A stretch of 64,000 nucleotides of DNA from Stutzerimonas stutzeri (GCA_901420285.1 CABDVE010000001.1:682001-746000); one strand, 5' to 3'; positions 1 through 9,391 are shown, counted from the stretch's first letter. Notes: a model not told the origin generated them from the sequence alone. Made by a program: numbers and translations.

Positions 1-408
1 CGCTGCCGCCATCACGAAGCTTTGGTCGAAAGCCGCATTGTGTGCCACGATGATGGAACGTTGGCAATCAGCCTCTTTTTGGGCGCGACGTACCATTTGA
101 AATAAGCCGGTGATTGCGTCTAATTCCGATACCGCATTGCGCAACGGATTGTGAATATCAATGCCGTTGAATTTCAAGGATTCCGGATTAATGTTCGCGC
201 CTTCAAACGGTTCAATGTGGAAGTGGCATTTTTGATCAGGATGTAAATAACCGTTTTCATCCATTTTCAGCGTGATTGCTGCCAGTTCCAACAAGGCGTC
301 TTGTTTTGCATCGAAACCGGCGGTTTCCACGTCGATAATCACGGGAAAATAGCCGCGGAAACGATTTTTGAGTTGATTGTGGTAGGAAGAATCTTGAACA
401 TCGGACAT
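1..408 (-). CDS. rnt: Ribonuclease T, 3' part beyond window edge
   Basis: RNase T is a 3'-5' exoribonuclease that trims the 3' CCA ends of tRNA and matures other stable RNAs in the cytoplasm. The visible 136 codons start at an ATG at 408 and match the N-terminal part of the family almost throughout. The first DEDD exonuclease motif is present as [10 protein letters not shown], with Asp26 and Glu28 as metal ligands. The reading frame stays open to base 1, so the C-terminal third, including the remaining catalytic acidic residues and histidine, lies outside the window. It is on the same strand as gloA upstream but a terminator hairpin lies between them, so it probably has its own promoter. Confidence 0.95.
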   Translation of the reverse strand, partial: MSDVQDSSYHNQLKNRFRGYFPVIIDVETAGFDAKQDALLELAAITLKMDENGYLHPDQKCHFHIEPFEGANINPESLKFNGIDIHNPLRNAVSELDAITGLFQMVRRAQKEADCQRSIIVAHNAAFDQSFVMAAA

Positions 409-427
409 AACAAACCTTACAAAATAA

Positions 428-453
428 AATAACGCAGGCTAGCCTACGTTATT
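428..453 (-). terminator. Intrinsic terminator after gloA
   Basis: A 13-bp self-complementary arm pair (AATAACGCAGGCT with AGCCTACGTTATT, one mismatch) is followed on the minus strand by TTTTATTTTG. It sits between the end of gloA and the start of rnt, both read on the minus strand, so it should end gloA transcripts. Confidence 0.75.
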
Positions 454-501
454 CGGAGAACTCTCAAAATAGCACCGCATTGAAAGCCGTATTTAGGGCA
501 T

Positions 502-909
502 TTAATTGCCTAAACCGGCTTTGGCGCTTTTATTTTCGATAAATTCGATTTTATAACCGTCGGGATCTTCGACAAAGGCAATAATCGTCGAGCCGCCTTT
601 TACTGGTCCCGGTTCGCGAGTGATTTTACCTCCGTTGGAGCGCACCGCATTGCAAGTTGCTACGATGTCATCTACGCCGATGGCGATATGGCCGTAAGCC
701 GTGCCGAGTTCGTATTCGCTTACGCCCCAGTTATAAGTCAGCTCAATAACGGAGGATTGATCTTCGTCGTCATAACCTAAAAAGGCCAGAGAATAGCGGT
801 ATTCAGGGTTTTCACTAGTACGTAGTAAACGCATACCGAGCACATCTCGATAGAATCGGACGGAACGTTCTAAATCGCCGACGCGTAACATAGTATGTAA
901 AATTCGCAT
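502..909 (-). CDS. gloA: Lactoylglutathione lyase (glyoxalase I)
   Basis: Converts the hemithioacetal of methylglyoxal and glutathione into S-lactoylglutathione, the first step of cytosolic methylglyoxal detoxification. The 135-residue length is normal for the bacterial nickel-dependent enzyme. The four metal ligands known from the E. coli enzyme are all in register: His5, Glu56, His74 and Glu122. A strong ribosome-binding site, AAGGAGATACC, precedes the ATG at 909. The gene stands alone, with a terminator directly downstream and a divergent-looking gap to thiE. I see nothing unusual. Confidence 0.96.
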   Translation of the reverse strand: MRILHTMLRVGDLERSVRFYRDVLGMRLLRTSENPEYRYSLAFLGYDDEDQSSVIELTYNWGVSEYELGTAYGHIAIGVDDIVATCNAVRSNGGKITREPGPVKGGSTIIAFVEDPDGYKIEFIENKSAKAGLGN

Positions 910-1018
910 GGTATCTCCTTCTTCATATTGAAATAACGGCGGCGATTATGACATAAATGGAAGGAAAAATCAGTAAAGACGTATCGGTTGGCGTTGCCGG
1001 ATAAATATTTTGAATTTT

Positions 1019-1675
1019 TTACAATAACTTTTTGATTGTTTCCGCTAAATTAGAGGCGCGTGTGAGAGATGAAACGACAGCGATTCCGTCGGCACCTTTT
1101 GCTCTTAATAATTTTGCGTTGCTTTCATTTATGCCACCGATTACCACACAAGGTTTGGAGATCCCTTGGTGGCGTAATTCCGTAATAAAATCAATGCCGA
1201 CAGGAGGTTGGTGATCTTGCTTGGTTGCGGTGGGAAAAATCGGACCGATACCGAAATAATTGATAGCTTGATTGGATTGAAATTGCTTCGCTTGCATCAG
1301 GTTATTGATGGAAAGCCCGATAAACATTTTTCCTTCGGTTTTAGCGATCACCTGGTTAATTTCTTCGTCGGATTGTCCCACATGAATACCGTCTGCTTGA
1401 ATCATCAGAGCAAGATCGACATTATCATTTATCACGAATGGCACTTGATATTGTCGGCATAAATCGCGACAGCGCTCGGCTAATTGTTGTTGTCTTGCCG
1501 GTTGGTGTTGAAGGGAATTTTCGCCTTTATCGCGAAACTGGAAACAGCTGATGCCATGACGCAATGCCTGTTCTAATTTATTCAGTAAATTTTCTTCCGG
1601 CGTACCGCCTAAATGAGCGACGTCTTGCGTGCCGGCGATAAAATACAGATTAATTACCGAGTTAATGTTCTTCAT
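1019..1675 (-). CDS. thiE: Thiamine-phosphate synthase
   Basis: Joins hydroxymethylpyrimidine diphosphate to the thiazole phosphate to give thiamine monophosphate. The 218-residue TIM-barrel protein carries the expected segments: QFRDKG near the N-terminus, VPFVINDNVDLAL, DGIHVGQSDE, GIGPIFPT and the C-terminal phosphate-binding VVIGGINESNA. It overlaps the end of thiD by 14 bases on the same strand, so the two are almost certainly co-transcribed and translationally coupled. No thiM or thiC is visible nearby and no TPP riboswitch is seen upstream of thiD, so this short operon may serve salvage of pyrimidine and thiazole precursors (inference). Confidence 0.95.
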   Translation of the reverse strand: MKNINSVINLYFIAGTQDVAHLGGTPEENLLNKLEQALRHGISCFQFRDKGENSLQHQPARQQQLAERCRDLCRQYQVPFVINDNVDLALMIQADGIHVGQSDEEINQVIAKTEGKMFIGLSINNLMQAKQFQSNQAINYFGIGPIFPTATKQDHQPPVGIDFITELRHQGISKPCVVIGGINESNAKLLRAKGADGIAVVSSLTRASNLAETIKKLL

Positions 1676-2480
1676 TTTGATATGCCCAATGGTTAACGGG
1701 TCCCTGTCCTTTACCGATATTTAATGGAGCTTCAATCGCCGCACTGATAAAACGTTTTGCGATGATGAGCGCTTGCGTGATGTCTTTACCTTTGGCCAGT
1801 TCTGCCGCAAGGCAGGCGGAAAACGTGCACCCCGTGCCGTGGGTGTGTGGCGTGTCATAACGCTTATGTTGTAGTGTGAACCGGGTCGTCGGCATAAACA
1901 CATAATCGATACAATATTCGCTTTGCGAATGTTGCCAATGTCCCCCTTTAATCACAATATTTTGTGCACCCATTTTTTGTAATGCCTCAGCGGCGTGTTG
2001 AACGGATTGTTGATCTTTAATCCCAATGCCGGTTAAGGCTTCCGCTTCCGGTAAGTTTGGGGTGATGATTGTCGCTTGTGGAATGAGTCGTTTAATTAAG
2101 CAATCAAGCGCACTTTGTGACAATAACGCGGAGCCGTCTTTGGCAAGCATTACGGGATCCAGCACCATGGGACCGAAATGACAATACGCAAGGTTTTCCG
2201 CCAGGCAGTGGATAATGTCTTCATTACCTAACATACCCACTTTAAAGGCTTGAATATGAAAATCTTGTGCAATCGCTTGGAGTTGGTTCTCAATAATTGT
2301 CGTCGGCAGCATATGGCTATCCATAATTCCTAACGTGTTCTGCGCCGTCACCGCAGTCAGAATACTGGTGCCGTATACGTGGCGCATTTGAAAGGTTTTG
2401 AGATCGGCCTGAATGCCGGCTCCGCCGCCGGAATCTGAGCCGGCGACAGTTAAGGCTTGCGGGTAATGAAATGTTGGCAT
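1662..2480 (-). CDS. thiD: Hydroxymethylpyrimidine/phosphomethylpyrimidine kinase
   Basis: Phosphorylates hydroxymethylpyrimidine twice to supply the pyrimidine half of thiamine. It is a ribokinase-fold protein of 272 residues, the usual length. The N-terminal GSDSGGGAGIQADLKTF segment and the C-terminal anion-hole motif HGTGCTFSACLA (near residue 213), with its catalytic Asp-equivalent region, are intact. First gene of a two-gene thiD-thiE unit. The 116 bases between its start and the ABC transporter gene are AT-rich and show no recognisable riboswitch. Confidence 0.95.
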   Translation of the reverse strand: MPTFHYPQALTVAGSDSGGGAGIQADLKTFQMRHVYGTSILTAVTAQNTLGIMDSHMLPTTIIENQLQAIAQDFHIQAFKVGMLGNEDIIHCLAENLAYCHFGPMVLDPVMLAKDGSALLSQSALDCLIKRLIPQATIITPNLPEAEALTGIGIKDQQSVQHAAEALQKMGAQNIVIKGGHWQHSQSEYCIDYVFMPTTRFTLQHKRYDTPHTHGTGCTFSACLAAELAKGKDITQALIIAKRFISAAIEAPLNIGKGQGPVNHWAYQNEEH

Positions 2481-2596
2481 AGTCTTGTTTAAATGTTGCT
2501 ATCGCGCACGGAATTGTTCTAAAAATTATCAATAATGATGTAAAACCACATGAATCGGTAAAACATCTGTTTACTACATTAGTGTTTGCCGATGTT

Positions 2597-4447
2597 TTAA
2601 TCCAAGTGCCCGTGTTCGCTCAAGAAACCCCCGCTTTGGTGTTTCCAAAGTTTGGCGTAAAGTCCGTTTTGTTCAAGTAATTCGGAGTGTGTGCCTTGCT
2701 CGACGATTTTGCCCTTATCCAACACGATTAAACGATCCATCGCCGCGATGGTGGATAGACGATGTGCAATGGCAATCACGGTTTTATTTTCCATCATTTT
2801 ATCGAGGCTTTCCTGAATCGCCGCTTCCACTTCAGAATCCAACGCACTGGTGGCTTCATCCAATAAAAGAATTGGCGCATCTTTTAACATTACACGAGCA
2901 ATGGCAATCCGTTGACGTTGACCGCCGGATAATTTCACGCCACGTTCCCCCACATGCGCATCATACCCCTTTCGGCCTTGTGCATCGCTTAAGAACGGAA
3001 TGAAATTGGCTGCTTCGGCGCGTTCCGCCGCCCGCATCATTTCTTCATCCGTCGCACTCGGCCGACCGTAAATAATATTGTCTCGCACGGAACGATGTAA
3101 TAACGAGGTATCTTGCGTGACCAAACCGATTTGGCTGCGCAAACTTTCTTGCTGTACGTCCGACACATTTTGTCCGTCAATGGTGATCGTGCCTTGTTGT
3201 GCTTCATAAAAACGCAATAACAAATTCACAATGGTCGATTTACCCGCTCCGGAACGCCCGATTAAACCGACTTTTTCGCCCGGTTTAATGGTGAGATTAA
3301 AGTGATTGAGTAACGGCTTAGTCGGATCATAAGCAAAAGTGATATCGTTAAATTGGATCTCGCCTTTTTTCACTTTTAACGGTGGACAATTCGGCTTATC
3401 CACGATCGTATGTGGTTTGGTCAGCGTGCTCATTCCGTCATTTACCGTGCCGATATTTTCAAATAAGCGTGCCGATTCCCACATAATCCAACGAGAAAGT
3501 CCGTTCACACGCAATGTCATAGCGGTTGCCGTGGCAATCGCGCCGACACCTACTTGTCCGTATTGCCATAAAATCACGCCTAATACTGCGGTGCTTAAAA
3601 TTAAGAAAATATTCATCGCGTAAGTTAATGTATCCAACGACGTTGCCAAACGCATTTGCGCATGCACGGTTAGCATAAATTCTTCCATAGAACGTTTGGC
3701 GTAGGCTGCTTCGCGCGCACCATGAGAGAATAATTTCACTGTCGCAATATTGGAATAGGCGTCGGTTACCCGGCCGGTCATCAATGAACGAGCATCCGCT
3801 TGACGCTCGGCGGTTTTAGCCAAACGCGGAATAAACAATTTCAAAATTGTGCCGAACAGCACGATCCAAATTAAAAACGGCAGCAAAAGCCAGCTATCTA
3901 ACGCCGCTAACACCAAACCGGAAGTGATAAAATATACCGCCACATAGACCAACATATCGGCAATCGTCATTACCGTATCGCGCACCGCAAGGGCAGTTTG
4001 CATGACTTTCGCTGATACGCGACCGGCAAATTCATCCTGATAGAAACTTAAACTTTGTCCCAACATCAAGCGATGAAAATTCCAACGCAAGCGCATCGGG
4101 AAAACGCCTTGCAAGGTTTGCAAACGGATTGCGGAAGTGAAAAATAGCCATACGACGCTTATAAGCAACAATGCGGCCATAGCAAGCAATAGATGCCCTT
4201 TTTCTGACCAAAGTGTCGCCGGCGAGTACTGCCCAAGCCAATCCACTAAGACGCCCATAAATTGGAATAACATCGCCTCTATTATGCCAATGCCGACCGT
4301 CATCAGACCCAGCAAAAAAATCCAGCCACGCATCCCTTCGATGCTTGACCAAATAAAGCGGAACAAGCCTTTTGGGGGTGTTGTCGGATTGCTTTCAGGA
4401 TAAGGATTTAAGCGGTTTTCAAACCACGAAAAAATTTTATCGAACAT
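2597..4447 (-). CDS. ABC exporter, fused permease and ATPase
   Basis: A 616-residue half-transporter of the multidrug/lipid exporter type. Its N-terminal half holds the membrane domain with about six hydrophobic segments; the C-terminal half is the ATPase with Walker A GRSGAGKS (about residue 395), signature LSGGQRQRIA (about 505), Walker B ILLLDEATSALD (about 524) and the switch histidine in IAHRLSTIA. It resembles the uncharacterised H. influenzae exporter I remember as HI0663; the substrate is unknown. The start is supported by AAGGAAATTCT before the ATG. Oddly, a terminator hairpin lies only about 20 bases upstream of the start codon, so transcription must begin inside or after it, or pass through it under control. 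Confidence 0.9.
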   Translation of the reverse strand: MFDKIFSWFENRLNPYPESNPTTPPKGLFRFIWSSIEGMRGWIFLLGLMTVGIGIIEAMLFQFMGVLVDWLGQYSPATLWSEKGHLLLAMAALLLISVVWLFFTSAIRLQTLQGVFPMRLRWNFHRLMLGQSLSFYQDEFAGRVSAKVMQTALAVRDTVMTIADMLVYVAVYFITSGLVLAALDSWLLLPFLIWIVLFGTILKLFIPRLAKTAERQADARSLMTGRVTDAYSNIATVKLFSHGAREAAYAKRSMEEFMLTVHAQMRLATSLDTLTYAMNIFLILSTAVLGVILWQYGQVGVGAIATATAMTLRVNGLSRWIMWESARLFENIGTVNDGMSTLTKPHTIVDKPNCPPLKVKKGEIQFNDITFAYDPTKPLLNHFNLTIKPGEKVGLIGRSGAGKSTIVNLLLRFYEAQQGTITIDGQNVSDVQQESLRSQIGLVTQDTSLLHRSVRDNIIYGRPSATDEEMMRAAERAEAANFIPFLSDAQGRKGYDAHVGERGVKLSGGQRQRIAIARVMLKDAPILLLDEATSALDSEVEAAIQESLDKMMENKTVIAIAHRLSTIAAMDRLIVLDKGKIVEQGTHSELLEQNGLYAKLWKHQSGGFLSEHGHLD

Positions 4448-4468
4448 AGAATTTCCTTAAAAAAACAA

Positions 4469-4490
4469 AAGGCAACCAAGCCGTTGCCTT
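4469..4490 (-). terminator. Terminator hairpin between opsX and the ABC exporter
   Basis: AAGGCAAC and GTTGCCTT form a perfect 8-bp stem with a 6-base loop, followed on the minus strand by TTTTGTTTTTTT. It lies 205 bases after opsX and only 22 bases before the exporter start codon, so it could end opsX transcripts or act as an attenuator for the exporter. Confidence 0.7.
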
Positions 4491-4694
4491 GTAAATTGTG
4501 GCGCATTATAGCCGAAATCCGCTGCAACAGATACTGAAAGCCTCGGTTGGCGATAGGCGCGAACTGTACTGTTGTGCATTGAATCGCCGTCATAAATCAG
4601 TGGGTCTCATGGGCACCGCATTGGCGATGCTTAAATGCTGAGGTGCGCTACGAGCACCGCATTGAAACCGCAGAGGAAGGCAATATTAGCGACA

Positions 4695-5738
4695 TTACAA
4701 GAAATTTAACCCTTTCATTTGCGCAATCACATCGGAAACCGAAATGCCTGCCATCAAATTTTTACCCTTGAGTTTCGTCGCCCAAGGCAATTCGGCGGAA
4801 GGTTTGCCGAATATTTTTTGCGCGTTTTCTTCATACACGGAAACCACGTTCACCAAATTGTTATAAGGCGCGGTGCGCAACGGATTGTGATAAGCGTACA
4901 GCCCAATCACCGGTGTGCCTTGCGTGGTGGCGATATGTGCCGGGCCGGAATCGGGCGAAAGCAGTAAATCCGCTTGGTTAATCAAGGCGGCCAACTGTTT
5001 TAAATTCGTTTTGCCTGCGGCATTGGTCGGTCTAAAATCACACAGCGTGATGATTTTTTCCACCATTTCTAATTCGCGTTTTGCCGGCGAACTGCAGAAA
5101 ATCACATTCACATTATGTCGATTGGCGATATTCGCCACTTCGGCATAACGTTCTGCCAACCAATCTTTTTCCGCCTTGCTGGAACAAGGCGAAATCAGTA
5201 AATTTTTGCGGGTTGGATCGATAAATTGCCGGGCGAATTGCTTATCTTGTTCGGAAAGGGCAAGTTGCCAAGTGGGCGCTGCTTTTGGCACGCCAAGATA
5301 TTCGGCAAACGCCATAAATCCATCCAACACATGGGGCGAGGGCGGATCTTCCACGCGACGATTGACAAATAGCCATTGCCCTTCGCGTGAACGTTTTTTA
5401 CCGAAGCCGATTTTGTATTGCGCTTTAATGCCTAACGACAACACGGAGGCACGAAACGCCGTTTGCATATTCAGCAGCGCATCAAAACGTTGATTTTTTA
5501 ATTGTTTCCACAACGCAAACACGCCTTTCCAGCCGGTTTTTTTGTCATAAGGAAGCAGTGTCACGCCGGGAATGCCGTTTAATAAACCCGCTTCCGTTTT
5601 GCCGACAATCCAACTGATTTGAGTTTGCGGATAATATGCCTGAATGTGCTGCACCACCGCCAGTGCGTGACATACATCGCCCAGCGCGGAAAGTCTTAGA
5701 ATGCAAAGAGATTTGGGCGGTTGAGGGAAGAGAGACAT
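4695..5738 (-). CDS. opsX: LPS heptosyltransferase I (OpsX)
   Basis: A GT9-family glycosyltransferase that adds the first L-glycero-D-manno-heptose to the Kdo of the lipooligosaccharide inner core, at the cytoplasmic face of the inner membrane. The 347-residue length equals that of H. influenzae OpsX as I recall it. Family features are visible: the N-terminal ILRLSALGDVCHALAVV loop that binds the acceptor, and the C-terminal nucleotide-sugar site SPDSGPAHIATTQGTPVIGLY. It is transcribed divergently from kdkA, the kinase that phosphorylates the single Kdo residue; the shared 170-base gap must hold both promoters. This pairing is conserved in Haemophilus. Confidence 0.9.
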   Translation of the reverse strand: MSLFPQPPKSLCILRLSALGDVCHALAVVQHIQAYYPQTQISWIVGKTEAGLLNGIPGVTLLPYDKKTGWKGVFALWKQLKNQRFDALLNMQTAFRASVLSLGIKAQYKIGFGKKRSREGQWLFVNRRVEDPPSPHVLDGFMAFAEYLGVPKAAPTWQLALSEQDKQFARQFIDPTRKNLLISPCSSKAEKDWLAERYAEVANIANRHNVNVIFCSSPAKRELEMVEKIITLCDFRPTNAAGKTNLKQLAALINQADLLLSPDSGPAHIATTQGTPVIGLYAYHNPLRTAPYNNLVNVVSVYEENAQKIFGKPSAELPWATKLKGKNLMAGISVSDVIAQMKGLNFL

Positions 5739-5908
5739 GGTTATTCCTTATAAATGCCTGCTGGAAATCGACTTTTCTTTTGCTTTTCGTCCCTTCGTTG
5801 AGGGAGAGGAAATCTGAAAAGCGAAGTTTAGAATATCGGTTTTGTCGTTTAATTTGCCGATATTTTAAAGTAGAATGGGCGCATTTTCTATTATGCAACC
5901 CGACCAAA

Positions 5909-6634
5909 ATGCTTGAATTCCAGCAAGATAACCGATTTTTCCTATTCAATTTCAACTGCGCGTTTGAAGACCAAATGGATTTTTTCAATCCTGACTTTTG
6001 GCGAAAACAGCACCGCATTGAAGGCGTGGCAAAAGGACGGGGCACCACTTATTTTTTACGCACGGAAGATTGGTTCGGCGTGAATTGCGCGTTACGACAT
6101 TATTACCGTGGCGGCTTGTGGGGCAAGTTCAATAAAGATCGTTATCGTTTTGTCGAGCTTGCCGATACGCGCAGTTTCACGGAATTTCATTTGCTCCAAC
6201 GCCTGTATGAAGCCGGATTGCCGGTGCCAAAGCCCATCGGCGCACGAGTGCGAAAAGGTAAACTCGGTATTTGTTATCAAGCGGATCTTTTATCGGAAAA
6301 AATTGAAAACGCGCAAGATTTGACCATACTTTTGCAAGGTCAAACTTTGCCGAGTGAAACTTGGCGGCAAATCGGCAAATTAATTCGCCGCCTGCACGAT
6401 TTGCAAATTTGCCACACGGATCTCAATGCGCACAATATTCTGGTGCAACAAACAGCGGACGGCCAAAAATGTTGGTTATTAGATTTTGATAAGTGTGGTG
6501 AAAAATCGGGCGATTTTTGGAAAACGGAAAACCTAAATCGCTTGCATCGTTCTTTCGTTAAAGAAGTCAGCAGAATGAAAATTCGATTTAATGAACAAAA
6601 TTGGGCGGATTTAATCGCCGGTTATCAACAATAA
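5909..6634 (+). CDS. kdkA: 3-deoxy-D-manno-octulosonic acid (Kdo) kinase
   Basis: Phosphorylates the Kdo residue of lipid A-Kdo, the modification that replaces the second Kdo in Haemophilus-type lipooligosaccharide. I chose the ATG at 5909 although the frame is open far upstream, because it gives 241 residues and the N-terminus MLEFQQDN that fits the family. Kinase-like motifs are visible: a catalytic loop CHTDLNAHNIL around residue 170 and a metal-binding DFDK around residue 192. The conserved block RGTTYFLRTEDWFG lies near residue 45. rdgB follows after 9 bases, so the two form an operon. The repeated word AGCACCGCATTG falls inside codons near residue 35. Confidence 0.94.
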   Translation: MLEFQQDNRFFLFNFNCAFEDQMDFFNPDFWRKQHRIEGVAKGRGTTYFLRTEDWFGVNCALRHYYRGGLWGKFNKDRYRFVELADTRSFTEFHLLQRLYEAGLPVPKPIGARVRKGKLGICYQADLLSEKIENAQDLTILLQGQTLPSETWRQIGKLIRRLHDLQICHTDLNAHNILVQQTADGQKCWLLDFDKCGEKSGDFWKTENLNRLHRSFVKEVSRMKIRFNEQNWADLIAGYQQ

Positions 6635-6643
6635 GGACAAATT

Positions 6644-7237
6644 ATGGCTCAAAAAATCGTACTTGCCACCGGCAATCAAGGTAAAGTTAAAGAAATGGCG
6701 GACGTGCTGGCCTCGCTCGGTTTTGAAGTGGTGGCGCAAACAGATTTAGGCATTAAAAGCCCGGAAGAAACCGGTTTAACCTTTGTGGAAAATGCCTTGC
6801 TGAAAGCTCGCTACGCTGCGGAGAAATCCGGTTTGCCGGCCATCGCTGACGATTCCGGTTTGGTGGTGGCCGCATTAAACGGCGCGCCGGGTTTGTATTC
6901 TGCGCGTTATGCCGGCGAAGAGGGTAACGATGCGAAAAATCGCGCCAAATTGTTGATTGAGCTTGCCCATGTGCCGCAAGAAAAACGCCAAGCGAAATTC
7001 GTCAGCTGTATTGTATTTTTGCGACATCCGACCGATCCGTCGCCGATTATCGCGGAGGGCGAATGTCAAGGCGTAATCGGCTTCGAAGAAAAAGGTGAAA
7101 ATGGCTTTGGTTACGACAGCTTGTTTTTCAGCCCGCAACAAGGATGCACGTTTGCCGAATTGGAAACCGTCGAGAAGAAAAAAATTTCGCACCGTGCGCG
7201 CGCGTTAAATGTATTAAAAGAAAAACTCGGCGCATAA
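6644..7237 (+). CDS. rdgB: dITP/XTP pyrophosphatase
   Basis: House-cleaning enzyme that hydrolyses deaminated purine nucleoside triphosphates (dITP, ITP, XTP) to monophosphates so they are not built into DNA or RNA. The 197-residue protein shows the Ham1 family hallmarks: the substrate loop [11 protein letters not shown] at the N-terminus, the catalytic ADDSGL motif near residue 68, ARYAGE, and the C-terminal GFGYDSLFF and SHRARAL. It follows kdkA closely and a hairpin terminator lies downstream between it and the convergent kefC gene. Confidence 0.96.
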   Translation: MAQKIVLATGNQGKVKEMADVLASLGFEVVAQTDLGIKSPEETGLTFVENALLKARYAAEKSGLPAIADDSGLVVAALNGAPGLYSARYAGEEGNDAKNRAKLLIELAHVPQEKRQAKFVSCIVFLRHPTDPSPIIAEGECQGVIGFEEKGENGFGYDSLFFSPQQGCTFAELETVEKKKISHRARALNVLKEKLGA

Positions 7238-7281
7238 AACACCGCATATCAAGGAACTTCGGCAGTATTGCCGAACACTTA

Positions 7282-7322
7282 AAACAGCACCGCATTGAAG
7301 TTGCTTCCAATGCGGTGCTGTT
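7282..7322. terminator. Bidirectional hairpin between rdgB and kefC
   Basis: AACAGCACCGCATTG and CAATGCGGTGCTGTT form a long stem closed by about 11 bases. It sits between two convergent genes and is built from two inverted copies of the dispersed word AATGCGGTGCT. It probably ends transcription from both sides. Confidence 0.75.
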
Positions 7323-7348
7323 ATTTGAGCTCGGTAGCGCGCGAAATA

Positions 7349-9169
7349 TTATGTTTCTTCTTGAGTTTGTTCTTGCGCTTTTAACAAAATTTCTTGAATA
7401 TGCGCCGCCATTTTTTGGTCACATTTCTGTGCAATATCACGCATTACCGGATTGTTAAAAATCGCCATACCCGGCTCATATACCTGCGACATTAATTCCA
7501 CTTCATGGCGATCCGCCTTGAAATAATATTTGGCAATGGCTTTCGCGGTTGCTGATTCCATACCCAATGCTTCTAATGCCAAGCGACCAGTGCGTACCGC
7601 TGAATCAAAAGTTTCCCGCACAATTTCGTCAGCTCCCGAATTATAAAGATCGAAGGTGTGAAAACGGTCGAAAGCGCGTGCAATAATTTTAATGTTTGGA
7701 TTGACTTCGCGTGCGAAATGCACAATCGCATTCGCCTGATCTTTATTATCAATCGCCACAATTAACATTTCCGCGTTTTCCAAACCTGCCGCAATTAAAA
7801 ATTCACGACGCGAAGCATCGCCGAAATAAGATTTAATGCCGTATTCATTGAAACCTTTTATCATTGTTGGATTCAAATCCACAATGGTCGTGGCGTAACC
7901 GCTCAAGCGTAATAAATCGTTTACGATTTGGCCGAAACGTCCCATTCCTACGATAATAATCGGATGTTGTTCGTCAATTTCATCGGGTTGAATTTCTTCT
8001 TTCGTTTCTTTTGCACCGAATTTTTCGTACAACACCAAAATAATCGGTGTCATTACCATGGAAAGTACCACAATAGCGGTCATATTCGCGTTGACTGTTT
8101 CGTCAATTACGCCTTTTGCAAGCGCTGCTGCGAATAAAACAAAAGCGAATTCACCACCTTGCGCCATTAAAAGCGCACGTTCCAATGCGGTGCTGTGGGT
8201 GCTTCTCGCCAAACGTGCTACCAAATAAATACAAATACCTTTGGTGAGCATTAACGCGACTACGCCGAGTAAAATAAGTTGCCAGTTTTCCGCCACCACT
8301 TTTAAATCGAGCGCCATACCTACTCCAAGGAAGAAAAGTCCGAGCAGTAGGCCGCGAAACGGTTCGATATCCGCTTCTAATTGGTGACGGAAGGCGGATT
8401 CCGACAGCATTACGCCTGCTACGAAGGCGCCCATTGCCATGGAAAGACCGGCTTCTTCCATTAATAGCCCCGCACCGAGTACGACAAATAATGCTGCCGC
8501 GGTCATTACTTCTCGCGCTTTGGCATTCGCCAATATGCGGAATATCGGATTCAATACGAAACGGCCAATTACGACTAGCGCCGCTAAAGCGAGCATGGCA
8601 ATGCCGGCGGACTGCCACCAAGGTAGTGAAGCTTCGGTTTTTTCAAAAGGAGAAAGGAAGGAGACGATGGCGAGTAAGGGTACGATTAACAAATCTTCAA
8701 AAAGCAAAATCGATACGATTTTTTGCCCCCGCTTGGTGGAAAGCGCTTTGCGTTCGCCCAATACTTGCATTACGATGGCTGTAGAGGTTAGCACGAAACC
8801 GGCGGAGGAGACGAACGCCACTTCCCAAGAGATGCCGAATTGTACGCCGACAATCGTCATCAAAATCGCAGAAATCACCACCTGCATACTGCCTAGCCCG
8901 AAAATCTGGCGGCGTAAACTCCATAGATGAGAAGGCTTCATTTCAAGTCCGATTACGAACAGAAACATCACTACGCCAAATTCCGCTAAGTGAATGATAG
9001 CATGTGGATCATCCACGACATTTAATCCGTAAGGCCCGATCGCCAGTCCGGCGGCTAAATAGCCCAATACCGATCCCAGTCCGATTCGTTTAAATAACGG
9101 CACCGCAACTACTGCAGCACCAAGCAATGAGACCACTCGAATTAGATCGCCAGCCCCTTCCGCAGCCAT
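7349..9169 (-). CDS. kefC: KefC-type monovalent cation:proton antiporter
   Basis: An inner-membrane CPA2-family antiporter of 606 residues that likely exchanges potassium for protons, as the glutathione-gated Kef systems do during electrophile stress. About the first 380 residues form many hydrophobic helices, including the conserved GLEMKPSHLW segment and GAFVAGVMLSES. A Rossmann-type RCK (TrkA-N) domain follows, starting at IIIVGMGRFGQIVNDLL near residue 405. The start ATG has TAGGAG upstream. I cannot tell whether it is a true glutathione-gated KefC or a related YbaL-type antiporter; the name is by similarity. gloA in the same window gives a shared electrophile-defence theme, but they are not linked in an operon. 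Confidence 0.85.
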   Translation of the reverse strand: MAAEGAGDLIRVVSLLGAAVVAVPLFKRIGLGSVLGYLAAGLAIGPYGLNVVDDPHAIIHLAEFGVVMFLFVIGLEMKPSHLWSLRRQIFGLGSMQVVISAILMTIVGVQFGISWEVAFVSSAGFVLTSTAIVMQVLGERKALSTKRGQKIVSILLFEDLLIVPLLAIVSFLSPFEKTEASLPWWQSAGIAMLALAALVVIGRFVLNPIFRILANAKAREVMTAAALFVVLGAGLLMEEAGLSMAMGAFVAGVMLSESAFRHQLEADIEPFRGLLLGLFFLGVGMALDLKVVAENWQLILLGVVALMLTKGICIYLVARLARSTHSTALERALLMAQGGEFAFVLFAAALAKGVIDETVNANMTAIVVLSMVMTPIILVLYEKFGAKETKEEIQPDEIDEQHPIIIVGMGRFGQIVNDLLRLSGYATTIVDLNPTMIKGFNEYGIKSYFGDASRREFLIAAGLENAEMLIVAIDNKDQANAIVHFAREVNPNIKIIARAFDRFHTFDLYNSGADEIVRETFDSAVRTGRLALEALGMESATAKAIAKYYFKADRHEVELMSQVYEPGMAIFNNPVMRDIAQKCDQKMAAHIQEILLKAQEQTQEET

Positions 9170-9228
9170 AGAAACTCCTAAGCTAAAAAAGAAATGTAAA
9201 AAGAAAAATAAGGTGGGATAAATCTAGA

Positions 9229-9305
9229 TGGTCCCCCCTGCCGGACTTGAACCAGCGACCAAGCGATTATGAGTCGCCTGCTCTAACCGACTGAGCTAAG
9301 GGGGG
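9229..9305 (-). tRNA. tRNA-Ile2 (anticodon CAT, decodes AUA)
   Basis: A 77-base cloverleaf reads on the minus strand: acceptor CCCCCCT with AGGGGGG, D-arm GCTC/GAGC, anticodon stem GGCGA/TCGCT around loop CTCATAA, T-arm with TTCAAGT, discriminator A and an encoded CCA. The anticodon is CAT. The arms match E. coli ileX rather than elongator or initiator tRNA-Met, so the C34 is probably converted to lysidine by TilS to read AUA. The Met/Ile call rests on this resemblance. Confidence 0.9.
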
Positions 9306-9355
9306 AAAGTGCGGGAGATTATAGAGAAATAATCTATTGAAGTCTATAAAGAAAG

Positions 9356-9382
9356 GGATGGTTGTCGGAAAAACAACCATCC
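9356..9382 (-). terminator. Terminator after glyS
   Basis: GGATGGTTGT and ACAACCATCC form a perfect 10-bp stem with a 7-base loop, directly downstream of the glyS stop. The minus-strand continuation is only moderately T-rich (CTTTCTTT). Confidence 0.7.
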
Positions 9383-9391
9383 TGTTTTATA

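Noticed and set aside
2481-2596. TPP riboswitch upstream of thiD.
   Set aside because: The gap is only 116 bases and lacks the CTGAGA and ACCTGA-type conserved segments.
5636-5908. N-terminal extension of kdkA to a start at 5636.
   Set aside because: The extension runs antisense through the 5' end of opsX, lacks family resemblance, and the ATG at 5909 gives the standard 241 residues.
9229-9305. Elongator tRNA-Met as the identity of the CAT tRNA.
   Set aside because: The D, anticodon and T arms follow the ileX-type tRNA-Ile2 rather than metT/metU; the identity elements should still be confirmed by a tRNA classifier.
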